Position numbers and translations under genes: made by a program
The notes under the pieces: model-generated
Databases searched by the model: none
Seen by the model: only the letters and a program-made list of their open reading frames with translations
What the model was told of the DNA's origin: nothing
NCBI GenBank assembly: GCA_041652255.1
Contig: JBAZHT010000027.1
Coordinates: forward strand, 1 to 22,125
DNA from: DMER64 sp041652255
GTDB taxonomy: Bacteria > Bacteroidota > Bacteroidia > Bacteroidales > UBA932
Reading direction: 5' to 3'
Length of the DNA: 22,125 nt
In this document: positions 7,983 through 16,098 of the stretch, piece after piece
How positions within the stretch are numbered: the first letter of the stretch is position 1
Layout of the letters: the number at the start of each line of letters is the position of its first letter

Positions 7983-9295
7983 TTGGACAAAGGTATAAAA
8001 AAAAAGGACAGAGCCCGCTCCATTTTTTCTTCGACCCTGTCAAATGCAGGATCCCCTATACTTCCCGTATGTGTGTGGCAGATCTCTTTTTTTGCTATGT
8101 ACGAACCGTCACGCAGGGATGATGCCACCAGTTGGTAGGCATCCCGGAAGGGTATTCCTTCCAGCACAAGCCGGTTGACCGATTCCACGGTAAAAAGCAG
8201 ATCATAACGTTCATCGGCAAATATATTTTTATTGACTTGCATTTGCGATATCATAAGAACGCTGACCTTCAGGCAGTCAAAAAGCGAATCTATGGCCGGA
8301 AAGAGCAAGTCCTTGAGCAGTTGATAATCCCTGTGGTAGCCGTGCGTGAGGTTGGTACATACCAGTGTGATCTGGCCCGGGACCCCTTCAATGATATTGC
8401 ACCGGGCACGTACAAGTTCCCAGACATCAGGATTTTTTTTATGGGGCATGATGCTGCTGCCGGTAGTCAGTGATTCCGGAAAATCAATAAACCCGAAGTC
8501 CGGCCCCGAAAAAAGACAACAATCGGTCGCCAGCTTATTGAGCGTACCGGCCAGGGAGGCCATGGCAAAGGCCAGGGACCGTTCGGTTCTTCCCCGGCTC
8601 ATCTGGGCGGCAATGCTGTTGAATTTCAACGTCCCGAAACCCATCAAACGTGTTGTTTCCTCCCGGTCCAGAGGAAACGAATTCCCGTATCCGGCAGCCG
8701 AACCCAGCGGATTCTGGTCGCAATGCAGAAAGGCGGCCGTCAACTGGTAAATGTCGTCAATGAGAATCTCGGCATAAGATCCCATCCAAAGACCGAAAGA
8801 AGAAGGCATGGCCGGTCTTTCGTGCGTATAACCGGGCATCAGCACGTCTTTGAACCGGCGTCCTTTTTCCTGCAACAGGTCAAACAAGCTGCGTACTTCC
8901 CGGGCAATATCCCGGCACACATCTTTCAGGTACAAATGAATATCTGTCATTACCTGGTCGTTACGGGACCTTCCGGCATGGATTTTTTTCCCCAGGTCGC
9001 CCAGTTCCCGCGAAAGCAGCATTTCTACCAGGGAATGGATATCCTCGGCTCCCCCTCCAATTTCCACTTTCCCGTCTACGATCTTCTTCCGTAAAGCTTC
9101 CAAAGCTGCCAGAAGTGTATCTGTTTCCTGCTGTGTCAACAGGCCGGTTTTGCCCAGCATTTGCACGTGCGCCATGGATCCGGTTATATCGTATGGGGCC
9201 AGCCGCATATCCCATTGCGCGTCGTTACCGACGGTGAACCGGGTTACTTCTTCCGGTGTTTCGATCCCTTTTTCCCAAAGTGTTTTCATGATCAT
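7979..9295 (-). CDS. argH: Argininosuccinate lyase
   Basis: Last step of arginine synthesis: argininosuccinate is cleaved to arginine and fumarate. The fumarase/aspartase superfamily signature GSSIMPHKKNPD is intact and contains the catalytic mobile-loop serine. HAGRSRNDQV and TPGYTH-like (MPGYTHERPA) blocks are also present. The length of 438 residues is normal. The start at 9295 shares one base with the argE stop (TAATG), which suggests translational coupling; a second ATG at 9289 would give MKTLWEKG and is an alternative. It overlaps the downstream acyltransferase gene by 4 bp. Confidence 0.95.
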   Translation of the reverse strand: MIMKTLWEKGIETPEEVTRFTVGNDAQWDMRLAPYDITGSMAHVQMLGKTGLLTQQETDTLLAALEALRKKIVDGKVEIGGGAEDIHSLVEMLLSRELGDLGKKIHAGRSRNDQVMTDIHLYLKDVCRDIAREVRSLFDLLQEKGRRFKDVLMPGYTHERPAMPSSFGLWMGSYAEILIDDIYQLTAAFLHCDQNPLGSAAGYGNSFPLDREETTRLMGFGTLKFNSIAAQMSRGRTERSLAFAMASLAGTLNKLATDCCLFSGPDFGFIDFPESLTTGSSIMPHKKNPDVWELVRARCNIIEGVPGQITLVCTNLTHGYHRDYQLLKDLLFPAIDSLFDCLKVSVLMISQMQVNKNIFADERYDLLFTVESVNRLVLEGIPFRDAYQLVASSLRDGSYIAKKEICHTHTGSIGDPAFDRVEEKMERALSFFFIPLSK

Positions 9296-10350
9296 TATAA
9301 GCTAAGCTGTGTGAGTACTTTTTTGTAAACTTCAATTCCCTGCTGCAATTCAGACAGGTAAATGAATTCATCGGGAGTATGTGACCTTGCGGAATCTCCC
9401 GGGCCGAGTTTAACCGCAGGGCACGGCAGACGCATCCAATCAGATGTGGTAGGAGAAACGAACGTGGATATCCCCGCTTTTTTCACTGCGTCCCGCAACG
9501 GATGACCTTCCGGGGTTACCGAGGCTTTGTTGGCCAGGTTCCTTGGAACCAGTTTCCCGGAGACCACTCCTCTTAGTTTCTCCATGATTTGTTCATTGCT
9601 GCAGGCGTCCGTGGTACGTATGTCCACTACATAACTGCATTCTCCCGGAATGACGTTGTGCTGTGTACCGGCCTGTATCTGCGTTACCTGCAAATGAATC
9701 TTTCCCATGATTGCCGAGTTTTCCGCGAACGAATAATCCCGGAGTGCTGCAATATCGTCCAGTGCCCCGTACAAGGCGTTGATGCCGTCGTTACGCGCAG
9801 CATGTCCCGAACGTCCCTGCACGTACCCGTCCAGGACCAGCAACCCTCTTTCTGCAACGGCAGCCTGTAACCCGGTTGGTTCGCCCACGATGGCACAGGT
9901 TATCTCCGGATAATGAGGCAAAACGGAAGCGATCCCTGCCGGGTCCGAGTTTTCCTCTCCGGCAGCCAGGATCAGCATCAGGTTGTAAGGCAGGTCTTTG
10001 AGCGAACAAAAAGCCTCGGTCATAGCCACTAACGATGCCCCGGCATCATTGCTGCCCAGCCCGTAAAGACGGAGGTTGCCACCGGGATTCTCTTCAATTA
10101 CAGGTTGATAAGGATCACGGGAATAACCGGCCGCCGGCTTTACCGTATCGTGGTGTGAACAAAGCAGTACGGTTGGCTGGCCGGTCCGGTGTTGTCCTTT
10201 ATGCGCTATGATGTTGTTCCCTATACATTCCGGATGGATCTCCGTTCTTTCAAACAGGTAATCTGCCAGCAATGCGGCTGTTTTGCCTTCGTTTCCAGAG
10301 ACCGACGGGGTCCTAATCAACTGACAGAGCAATTCGGTTACGTTCTTCAT
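9295..10350 (-). CDS. argE: M20-family N-acyl-amino-acid deacylase, probable N-succinylcitrulline (or acetylornithine-type) deacylase
   Basis: A 351-residue M20 metallopeptidase with the two-metal site visible: H66/H67 and D68 in CSHHDTVKPA, D102 in GSNDAGAS, E132-E133 in AAGEENSD, Glu in GEPTGL and a C-terminal His in SARSHTPDE. In this operon it should remove the acyl group from the citrulline-level intermediate, because the neighbouring transcarbamylase is of the kind that works on acylated ornithine. By analogy with Xanthomonas acetylcitrulline deacetylase, and with Pro90 in the transcarbamylase, the likely substrate is N-succinylcitrulline. That is inference; acetylornithine or lysine-pathway substrates cannot be excluded from sequence alone. 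Its start overlaps the argB stop by 4 bp. Confidence 0.85.
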   Translation of the reverse strand: MKNVTELLCQLIRTPSVSGNEGKTAALLADYLFERTEIHPECIGNNIIAHKGQHRTGQPTVLLCSHHDTVKPAAGYSRDPYQPVIEENPGGNLRLYGLGSNDAGASLVAMTEAFCSLKDLPYNLMLILAAGEENSDPAGIASVLPHYPEITCAIVGEPTGLQAAVAERGLLVLDGYVQGRSGHAARNDGINALYGALDDIAALRDYSFAENSAIMGKIHLQVTQIQAGTQHNVIPGECSYVVDIRTTDACSNEQIMEKLRGVVSGKLVPRNLANKASVTPEGHPLRDAVKKAGISTFVSPTTSDWMRLPCPAVKLGPGDSARSHTPDEFIYLSELQQGIEVYKKVLTQLSL

Positions 10351-11087
10351 AACTGTATGGATGTTTTGCCAATATATACTTCTTCTATGCCCGATTCCAG
10401 GGCTTCCAGGGCATTTTCAACTTTTGGGATCATTCCGCCGCAAATTATGCCCTCCTTGCGCAGTTCCTGGTATTGCCGGCGGCTGAGCAAGGTGAGGGGT
10501 TTCTTTGAGCCCGGGCAAATGATCCCTTCCCGGTCAAACACATACTTCAGACGGACTTTGTATTTCCGGGATAAGGAAAGGGCCAGGGCAGAAGCTATCG
10601 TATCTGCATTGGTATTGAGTAATTGTCCTTCCCGGCTGCAGGTGATGGGGCAAAAAACAGGAACAATGTGTTCATTCAGAAGGCCGTCAATGAATAGTGC
10701 GTTGATGCTTTCACAGGTAAGATCCCCGGCCAGGCCGTAATCAACGGGGAGGGGATCCCGTTTCCGGCTGATGATGCATTGCCCATCGGCTCCGCTTAGT
10801 CCCAGTGCCCGGCAATTCCGTGCCAAAAGGGCAGCCACCAGGGACTTGTTAACCCATCCTGCATATACCATAACGGCAATGCGAAGTGTCTCCTGATCCG
10901 TTATCCTGCGTCCCTGGTGCATTTGTACAGGTATTCCCAGACGTTGTGCAAGATCAGTAGCCATGACACCGCCTCCGTGGACAAGGATCTTGCGTTCAGG
11001 GCACTTGCAAAAAGTGTCCAGAAAATGCTGAAGTGTTCCGGGATTATCTATTACGTTCCCCCCAATTTTAAAAATATCCAGGTACAT
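10347..11087 (-). CDS. argB: N-acyl-L-glutamate kinase (probable N-succinylglutamate kinase)
   Basis: Amino-acid-kinase fold protein that phosphorylates the gamma-carboxylate of acylglutamate. The N-terminal Lys-Gly-Gly phosphate-binding loop is FKIGGNVID, followed by VHGGGVMATDLAQRLGIP, which binds the acylglutamate. The segment IICGGMIPKVENALEAL is the conserved C-terminal ATP-site block with the invariant lysine. At 246 residues it is shorter than arginine-inhibited kinases, which carry an extra N-terminal helix, so it may be insensitive to arginine feedback. That is inference from length. It lies 2 bp after argF' and overlaps argE by 4 bp. Confidence 0.92.
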   Translation of the reverse strand: MYLDIFKIGGNVIDNPGTLQHFLDTFCKCPERKILVHGGGVMATDLAQRLGIPVQMHQGRRITDQETLRIAVMVYAGWVNKSLVAALLARNCRALGLSGADGQCIISRKRDPLPVDYGLAGDLTCESINALFIDGLLNEHIVPVFCPITCSREGQLLNTNADTIASALALSLSRKYKVRLKYVFDREGIICPGSKKPLTLLSRRQYQELRKEGIICGGMIPKVENALEALESGIEEVYIGKTSIQL

Positions 11088-11089
11088 GG

Positions 11090-12055
11090 CTATGGATGTT
11101 TTACGAGTGTTTCAAGGATGCTTTTGATCACTGCCTGGGCGGCGGTTTCGCGATTGGCTGCCTGTGGAATGACAAGGGACGCGGGACTGTCCAGTACCTG
11201 GTCGCTGACGATCATGTTCCTGCGGACCGGAAGGCAATGCATAAAGTACGCGTTATCGGTCAGTTCCATCTTCCGGCTGTCTACCATCCAGGACATATCC
11301 CTGCTCAGAATCTTCCCGTAAACAGGATCCCGGTAGGCTGCCCAGTTCTTGGCATAAATAAAATCAGCACCCCGAAAGGCTTCTGCCTGATCGTAAACGA
11401 TCTTTGCTCCTTGTGTAAAACGTTCGTCCAGTTCGTACCCCTGAGGATGCGTAATGGTCAGATCGTACCCGGCTGCAACCATCCATTCGGCAAACGAATT
11501 GGCTACTGCCTGTGGAAGTGCACGTGGATGGGGGGCCCATGTGAGTACGATTTTCGGTTTTGCTTTCTTTTTGTATTCTTCTATGGTAATGTGGTCTGCA
11601 AAACTTTGCAAAGGGTGACGCGTAGCCGATTCCAGGCTGATGACGGGTTTCCCCGAATACCTGATGAACTGATCAAGTATTTTTTCGTTGTAATCATCTT
11701 CTTTGGATTCAAACCGTGCAAAAGAACGGACGCCTATGATATCCGCATAACATCCCATCACGGGAATGGCTTCCAGCAGGTGTTCCGGTTTGTCCGAATC
11801 CATTACCACTCCTTTGCGTGTTTCCAGGTTCCAGGCTCCCTGTTGCACATCCAGCACAATTACGTTCATTCCCAGGTTTTCAGCCGCTTTCTGGGTGCTC
11901 AGTCGTGTACGTAGGCTGGCATTGAAAAACAGCAGCAGTGCAGTCCTGTGTTTTCCCAGGGTACAATCTGCAAAGGGGGCTTTCTTGATTTCCAGGGCCC
12001 GGGCTATGGCCTGATCCAGTGGGCCTGCGTCTTTTACTGATGTAAAGTGTAACAT
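11090..12055 (-). CDS. argF': N-succinylornithine carbamoyltransferase (SOTCase type)
   Basis: Transfers carbamoyl from carbamoyl phosphate to the delta-amino group of acylated ornithine. Carbamoyl-phosphate residues are in SLRTRLSTQ (47-55), and the C-terminal HCLPVRR motif is intact. Residue 90 is proline (DKPEHLLEA). In published work on Bacteroides fragilis and Xanthomonas enzymes, Pro90 marks N-succinylornithine specificity, while Glu at this position marks N-acetylornithine. The surrounding text, for example MDSDKPEHLLEAIPVMG and GVRSFARFE, closely resembles the B. fragilis enzyme as I remember it. Length is 321 residues. It overlaps the end of argD by 22 bp. Confidence 0.92.
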   Translation of the reverse strand: MLHFTSVKDAGPLDQAIARALEIKKAPFADCTLGKHRTALLLFFNASLRTRLSTQKAAENLGMNVIVLDVQQGAWNLETRKGVVMDSDKPEHLLEAIPVMGCYADIIGVRSFARFESKEDDYNEKILDQFIRYSGKPVISLESATRHPLQSFADHITIEEYKKKAKPKIVLTWAPHPRALPQAVANSFAEWMVAAGYDLTITHPQGYELDERFTQGAKIVYDQAEAFRGADFIYAKNWAAYRDPVYGKILSRDMSWMVDSRKMELTDNAYFMHCLPVRRNMIVSDQVLDSPASLVIPQAANRETAAQAVIKSILETLVKHP

Positions 12056-13179
12056 TGTTTGAAAAATTTAATAAATGTTTCCGCCTGCTCTTCCGTAAGG
12101 CACAAAGGCGGCAGGAGCCTGATAATATGGGAGCCGGCGGCTCCTGTGAAAATATGTCCTTTCATAAGCAGGTCTTCCCTTAGGGTAGCGCTTGCGGGAT
12201 GTTCCTGCCGAAGTTCAAGGCCAGTCATAAGGCCGCGTCCCCGGTACTCAAGGATCCCTTCTGAGAAATTGCCGAGTTCATTTTTGATCAGGGATCCGAT
12301 CCGTGCTGCGTTGCCCATCAGGTCTTCTTCTTCCATGACCTGCAATACGGCAAGTGCTGCGGTGCAGGCCAGGTAATTTCCTCCGAAGGTGGTTCCCAGT
12401 TGTCCCTGAACAGGAGTGAATTCCGGCGCTATCAGGAGCCCTCCCACGGGGAACCCGTTTCCCATGCCTTTGGCCATGGTAATGATATCGGCCCGTATCC
12501 CGGCATGCTGGTGGGCAAAAAATTTCCCGGTCCGTCCGTACCCGGACTGGATCTCGTCCAGGATCAACACCGTATGGTAGGTGGTGCACAGATCCCTGAT
12601 CTTTTGCAAAAAGGCGGCCGAAGGCTCCCGGATACCACCCACTCCCTGGATGCCTTCCACAATGACTGCCGCGTACCGGTGTTGGGAAAAGGCTTTTTCC
12701 AGGGCTGCAAAATCCTCCAGATCAATAAGATCTACCCGGTGATTTGCATTGAAGGGCGCCCGGATGGACGGGTTGTCGGTCAGGGCGACTGCCCCGGAAG
12801 TCCTTCCGTGGAAAGACCTTTTGAAAGCCAGCACCCGGTCTCTGCCGTTGCGGAAAGAAGCCAGTTTCAGGGCATTTTCATTGGCCTCGGCTCCCGAATT
12901 GCACAGGAAAAGCGCGTACCCGGGGTATCCCGAAATGCGCGTAAGCGCCTCGGCAAGTCTTTCCTGGAGGGGGTTGACAATGGCATTGGAATAAAATCCA
13001 ATGCGCTGCAATTGTTCGCTGAGGGCTTTCACGTAAACAGGGTGGGAGTGGCCTATGGAGATCACGGCATGTCCCCCGTAAAGATCCAGGTATTCCCGGC
13101 CTTTATCGTCGGTAATGACACATCCTTTTGCTTTTACAGCGTTAATGTTCCAGGTTTTGTAGACAGGAAAGACAGGCAT
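12034..13179 (-). CDS. argD: Acyl-ornithine aminotransferase (class III, PLP)
   Basis: PLP enzyme that interconverts acylglutamate semialdehyde and acylornithine with glutamate as amino donor. Class III landmarks are SGAEANENALKLA (95-107), the D208 of LILDEIQSGYGRTG and the Schiff-base lysine K237 in TMAKGMGNGFPVGG. The length of 381 residues is typical of ArgD. The acyl group is expected to be succinyl because of the neighbouring transcarbamylase. It starts 11 bp after argC and runs 22 bp into argF'. Confidence 0.93.
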   Translation of the reverse strand: MPVFPVYKTWNINAVKAKGCVITDDKGREYLDLYGGHAVISIGHSHPVYVKALSEQLQRIGFYSNAIVNPLQERLAEALTRISGYPGYALFLCNSGAEANENALKLASFRNGRDRVLAFKRSFHGRTSGAVALTDNPSIRAPFNANHRVDLIDLEDFAALEKAFSQHRYAAVIVEGIQGVGGIREPSAAFLQKIRDLCTTYHTVLILDEIQSGYGRTGKFFAHQHAGIRADIITMAKGMGNGFPVGGLLIAPEFTPVQGQLGTTFGGNYLACTAALAVLQVMEEEDLMGNAARIGSLIKNELGNFSEGILEYRGRGLMTGLELRQEHPASATLREDLLMKGHIFTGAAGSHIIRLLPPLCLTEEQAETFIKFFKQCYTLHQ

Positions 13180-13190
13180 AATGCTTCGTA

Positions 13191-14198
13191 TTAATAAACA
13201 ATGGATTTCAATTGCAAACCTGCGTTTTGCGGCAGGCCGGTAAGCAGGTTCATATTCTGCAGGGCAGTTCCCGAGGCTCCTTTCAGCAGGTTGTCCAGAA
13301 CCGAGGTAATATGCAGCATACTTTCGTGTTTTTCAATATGGATCAGGCATTTGTTCGTATTTACCACATCTTTCATATTGATCTCATTATCAGATATGTA
13401 CACAAACGGATGTGCTGCGTAATAATTGCGGTACAGATCCGTGGCCTCTGCCTGGTCCAGTCCGCAGGAAGTATAAATACTGGCCAAAATCCCTCGCGAA
13501 AAATCACCCCTTAACGGTACAAAATGCAACGGGGGCATCTCCGTTCCCAAAGCAGCAGAGAGCGTTTCCCGGATCTCTCCGGTATGCTGGTGCCGGAAAG
13601 CCTTATATACAGACACGTTGTTGTTGCGGTAAGGAAAATGGGATGTTTCAGATAGCCTGGCACCTGCCCCGGTAGCTCCTGTGATGGCATGGACATGGAT
13701 GTCTTCCTGCAACCATTTTGCCCGGGCCAGGGGGATCAGGGCCAGTTCTATGGCCGAGGCAAAACATCCGGGGTTGGCAACGTTTCCCAATGTTTTGGCT
13801 TTTGCGGCGTATTCATCCGGATGGGGGTAAGATTCGGGCAATCCGTATACAAATTGCCGGTGCCCTTCGCTGTTTGTGGCACTGAACCTGAAATCACTGC
13901 TCAGGTCTATGATATGACGTACTTTTTCCAGTTTGTTTTCCCGGATGAATTGCCGTGACCTTCCGTGTCCCAGGCAGAGAAACAGAACGTCAATGTCCGA
14001 ATTGGGCAACGTTTTGTCAAATTTGAGTTCTGTTTCCCCCGCCAGGTCGCTGTGTACCGAGCTAACCGCCATACCGGCCCGGGATTGGCTGGTGAGCCCG
14101 GTTATCTCTGCATTCGGGTGATTCAGGAGCAATCGGATGAGTTCTCCGCCTGTATAACCGGCTCCTCCGGCAACGGCTGCATATACTTTATTCTTCAT
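13191..14198 (-). CDS. argC: N-acyl-gamma-glutamyl-phosphate reductase
   Basis: NADPH-dependent reductase that makes acylglutamate semialdehyde from acylglutamyl phosphate. The Rossmann motif GGAGYTGGELIRLL is at 11-24, the catalytic cysteine is C145 in VANPGCFAS, and the conserved His follows in LHFVPLRGDFSRGI. I chose ATG 14198 (MKNKVYAAVAGGAG, 335 residues). The longer frame to 14258 adds 20 residues without family support. The chosen start overlaps the argG stop by 11 bp. Confidence 0.94.
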   Translation of the reverse strand: MKNKVYAAVAGGAGYTGGELIRLLLNHPNAEITGLTSQSRAGMAVSSVHSDLAGETELKFDKTLPNSDIDVLFLCLGHGRSRQFIRENKLEKVRHIIDLSSDFRFSATNSEGHRQFVYGLPESYPHPDEYAAKAKTLGNVANPGCFASAIELALIPLARAKWLQEDIHVHAITGATGAGARLSETSHFPYRNNNVSVYKAFRHQHTGEIRETLSAALGTEMPPLHFVPLRGDFSRGILASIYTSCGLDQAEATDLYRNYYAAHPFVYISDNEINMKDVVNTNKCLIHIEKHESMLHITSVLDNLLKGASGTALQNMNLLTGLPQNAGLQLKSIVY

Positions 14199-15378
14199 GG
14201 CCGAGCGAATTGTATATTTTAACGGGTAATGACATAATACGTGTAAACCCTTCCACATCAGTTCCGGAAAAGGCGGTGGTTCCTTCCCCGTAATCCCCGA
14301 ATTTTCCGTTCATCAGATCGTAGGGGCTTTCACATCCTTTCAGGAAGAAGGTATCCGGGACAAGACGGACCCATACTTTTCCGGTTACCCGTTCCTGGGT
14401 GTTTTCCAGGAACGATTCAATGTTGCGCATCACAGGGTCAGCGTATTGTGCTTCGTGCAGCATCATACCGTACCAGTTGGCCAGTTGCTCTTTCCAGTAA
14501 AGCTGCCATTTACCCAATACGTGTTTTTCAAGCAGGTGATGTGCTTTTATTAGAATCAACGGGGCGGCGGCTTCAAAACCTACCCGTCCTTTAAGTCCCA
14601 CGATCGTATCGCCAATATGAATATCCCTGCCTATCCCGTAAGGAGCAGCCATTTTATGTAGTGTTTCAATGACCTGCAGGGGCTTCATGGAGGTCCCGTT
14701 CAGAGCGGAAGGTTCTCCTTTTGTATAATCAATGACAACGGTTTCCGTTCCCGTTTTGGTTCGTTTTACAGGGAATGCTTCTTCCGGAAGTTCTCCCAGC
14801 GAACGGAGTGTTTCGACCCCTCCAATACTGGTTCCCCAAATTCCCTGGTTGATGGAATATTTGGATTTTTCCCAGTTATAATCAAAACCCAGCTCCCTTA
14901 GATAAGCGATCTCTTCCTTTCTGCCGATCTTCAAATCCCTGACGGGAGCCAGCAATTGCATTTCCGGGGCAAACACGTGGATGAAATAATCAAAACGTAC
15001 CTGGTCGTTACCGGCTCCCGTACTCCCGTGCGCAATGGCCCCGGCTCCCGTTTCTTTGGCATAATTGACAACTGTCATTGCCTGGAAGGCACGTTCCGAA
15101 CTTACAGAAAGGGGGTAGGTGTTGTTCTTCAGGACATTTCCGAAAATCAGGTATCTAAGGCATCGGTCATAATACGTTTCCCTGATATCTATGGTCTTAT
15201 GGGTGACGGCTCCCAGTTTCAGGGCTTTTTCCTCCAGGGCGTTTACTTCTTTTTCTGAAAATCCTCCGGTGTTCACCAGGAGGGTATGTACTTCCATCTT
15301 TTTTTTCCGGGTCAGGTAAGGAATGCAAAAAGAGGTGTCCAGACCTCCGCTGTAGGCTAATATTACTTTTGTTTTCAT
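14188..15378 (-). CDS. argG: Argininosuccinate synthase
   Basis: Joins citrulline and aspartate using ATP. The N-type ATP pyrophosphatase loop AYSGGLDTSF begins at residue 8, and the AHGSTGAGNDQVRFD block that contacts ATP and citrulline is intact. Length is 396 residues from ATG 15378 (MKTKVILAYSGG). An in-frame extension to 15471 would overlap the upstream GNAT gene heavily and has no family match. The start overlaps the upstream stop as ATGA. It is placed second in the operon although it acts near the end of the pathway. Confidence 0.96.
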   Translation of the reverse strand: MKTKVILAYSGGLDTSFCIPYLTRKKKMEVHTLLVNTGGFSEKEVNALEEKALKLGAVTHKTIDIRETYYDRCLRYLIFGNVLKNNTYPLSVSSERAFQAMTVVNYAKETGAGAIAHGSTGAGNDQVRFDYFIHVFAPEMQLLAPVRDLKIGRKEEIAYLRELGFDYNWEKSKYSINQGIWGTSIGGVETLRSLGELPEEAFPVKRTKTGTETVVIDYTKGEPSALNGTSMKPLQVIETLHKMAAPYGIGRDIHIGDTIVGLKGRVGFEAAAPLILIKAHHLLEKHVLGKWQLYWKEQLANWYGMMLHEAQYADPVMRNIESFLENTQERVTGKVWVRLVPDTFFLKGCESPYDLMNGKFGDYGEGTTAFSGTDVEGFTRIMSLPVKIYNSLGHEE

Positions 15379-15962
15379 GGGGTTTGGTTTTTCATTGACT
15401 GTTGTTTTTCTTTTGACTGTTTCCGGGCCGGATGTTCCGCCGGATCGTAAAGCATCCCGGTACAAAGACACATGCGTTTTTCATTCCGTATAAGAATGTC
15501 GTAATTGCGGCATCCTTTGCACCCGTCCCAGAAGGCTTCGTCCCGGGTTAATTCCGAAAAAGGTACCGGCCTGTAACCGAGTTTTGAATTGATCTTCATA
15601 ACGGCTGCCCCTGTCGTGATGCCGAAGATCTTTGCATTGGGATACAATTCCCTGGACAAGTGGAAGATCTTTCTTTTGATACGGGAAGCTATACCCAGGT
15701 GACGGTACGCGTGGTCCACTATGAGGCCCGAATTGGCCACGAAAGATCTATAACTCCAGGTTTCTATGTATGAAAAGCCAACCAGTTGTTTCCCGTCAAG
15801 TGCTATAACGGCTTTTTGGCTGATCATCTTTTCTTTGATGTATTCCGGAGAACGACGGGCGATACCCGTTCCCCGTTCCAGGGCCGAAATGTACATCAGT
15901 TCACAAATACGTTCTGCATAGCCTGTATGAGAGGCATTGGCAACAAGAATGCGCACATTCAT
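15375..15962 (-). CDS. GNAT-family N-acyltransferase, probable N-acylglutamate (N-succinylglutamate) synthase
   Basis: A 195-residue GNAT protein. Motif A for acyl-CoA binding is YRHLGIASRIKRK (86-98), after a beta strand GLIVD. The C-terminal part has C148-x2-C151 (GCKGC) and C165-x-C167 (MCLCTG), a possible metal or structural site unusual for GNATs. Classical ArgA and ArgJ are absent from the cluster, so this is the best candidate for the first acylation of glutamate. I recall that a homologue in Bacteroides thetaiotaomicron was assigned as N-succinylglutamate synthase from fitness data. I chose ATG 15962 (MNVRILVANASH); a TTG at 15968 is also in frame. It is the first structural gene of the operon and follows the putative arginine attenuator. 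Confidence 0.8.
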   Translation of the reverse strand: MNVRILVANASHTGYAERICELMYISALERGTGIARRSPEYIKEKMISQKAVIALDGKQLVGFSYIETWSYRSFVANSGLIVDHAYRHLGIASRIKRKIFHLSRELYPNAKIFGITTGAAVMKINSKLGYRPVPFSELTRDEAFWDGCKGCRNYDILIRNEKRMCLCTGMLYDPAEHPARKQSKEKQQSMKNQTP

Positions 15963-15965
15963 TGT

Positions 15966-15997
15966 CAAAAATATTAAGGTTATGGGAAGTTGATAAA
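15966..15997 (-). promoter_or_regulatory. Possible secondary promoter directly ahead of the arg structural genes
   Basis: On the minus strand TTTA (15997-15994), a 20-nt spacer and TATTTTTG (15973-15966) resemble the Bacteroidetes TTTG-N19-21-TAnnTTTG promoter. The box ends 3 nt before the ATG at 15962. It lies downstream of the putative attenuator, so if active it would give attenuation-free, leaderless expression. The region is AT-rich, so a chance match is possible. Confidence 0.35.
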
Positions 15998-16007
15998 ATT
16001 AGACGGG

Positions 16008-16054
16008 AAAAAAGGGCATACAGGATGCAGACACTGTCGCTGCAACCTAAGCCC
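16008..16054 (-). terminator. Intrinsic terminator/attenuator hairpin in the arg operon leader
   Basis: Read on the minus strand, GGGC (16054-16051) pairs with GCCC (16017-16014). Inside it AGG (16048-16046) on the plus-strand CCT side pairs with its partner at 16024-16022, then TGCAG (16044-16040) pairs with CTGCA (16030-16026) around a 9-nt loop. The 3' arm is followed at once by six T residues (16013-16008). The hairpin lies inside the arg leader, 45 nt before the first structural gene. Its 5' arm overlaps the last codons of a small ORF containing arginine codons, which is the layout of a transcription attenuator. Confidence 0.75.
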
Positions 16055-16091
16055 TTACTCGGACACGTAGAATCTGTAAAGATGTGTTCAT
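16047..16091 (-). CDS. Putative arginine leader peptide, 14 residues
   Basis: The ORF reads MNTSLQILRVRVRA-stop: ATG at 16091, then at the end CGT GTC CGA GTA AGG GCT TAG. Three of its last six sense codons are for arginine. The stop and the two codons before it form the 5' arm of the terminator hairpin at 16008-16054. A ribosome stalled for lack of charged tRNA-Arg would cover that arm and block termination, allowing transcription of the arg genes. Full arginine would let the ribosome finish and leave, and the hairpin would form. I saw no strong classical antiterminator stem, so direct occlusion is the simpler model. The evidence is position and codon content only; no homologues were compared. 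Confidence 0.7.
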   Translation of the reverse strand: MNTSLQILRVRVRA

Positions 16092-16098
16092 TCCGGAA

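Noticed and set aside
11096..11914. Long plus-strand ORF (272 codons) opposite argF'
   Set aside because: Antisense shadow of a well-conserved transcarbamylase; biased Cys/Phe/His composition and no motif.
14199..14258. N-terminal extension of argC
   Set aside because: The added residues precede the Rossmann motif without family support and overlap argG.
15379..15471. N-terminal extension of argG
   Set aside because: It lies within the GNAT gene in another frame. ATG 15378 places the SGGLDTS loop at the standard position.
16014..16054. The leader hairpin as a plus-strand terminator
   Set aside because: On the plus strand the 3' arm GCCC is followed by TTACTCGG, not a T-run, and there is no upstream plus-strand gene to terminate.
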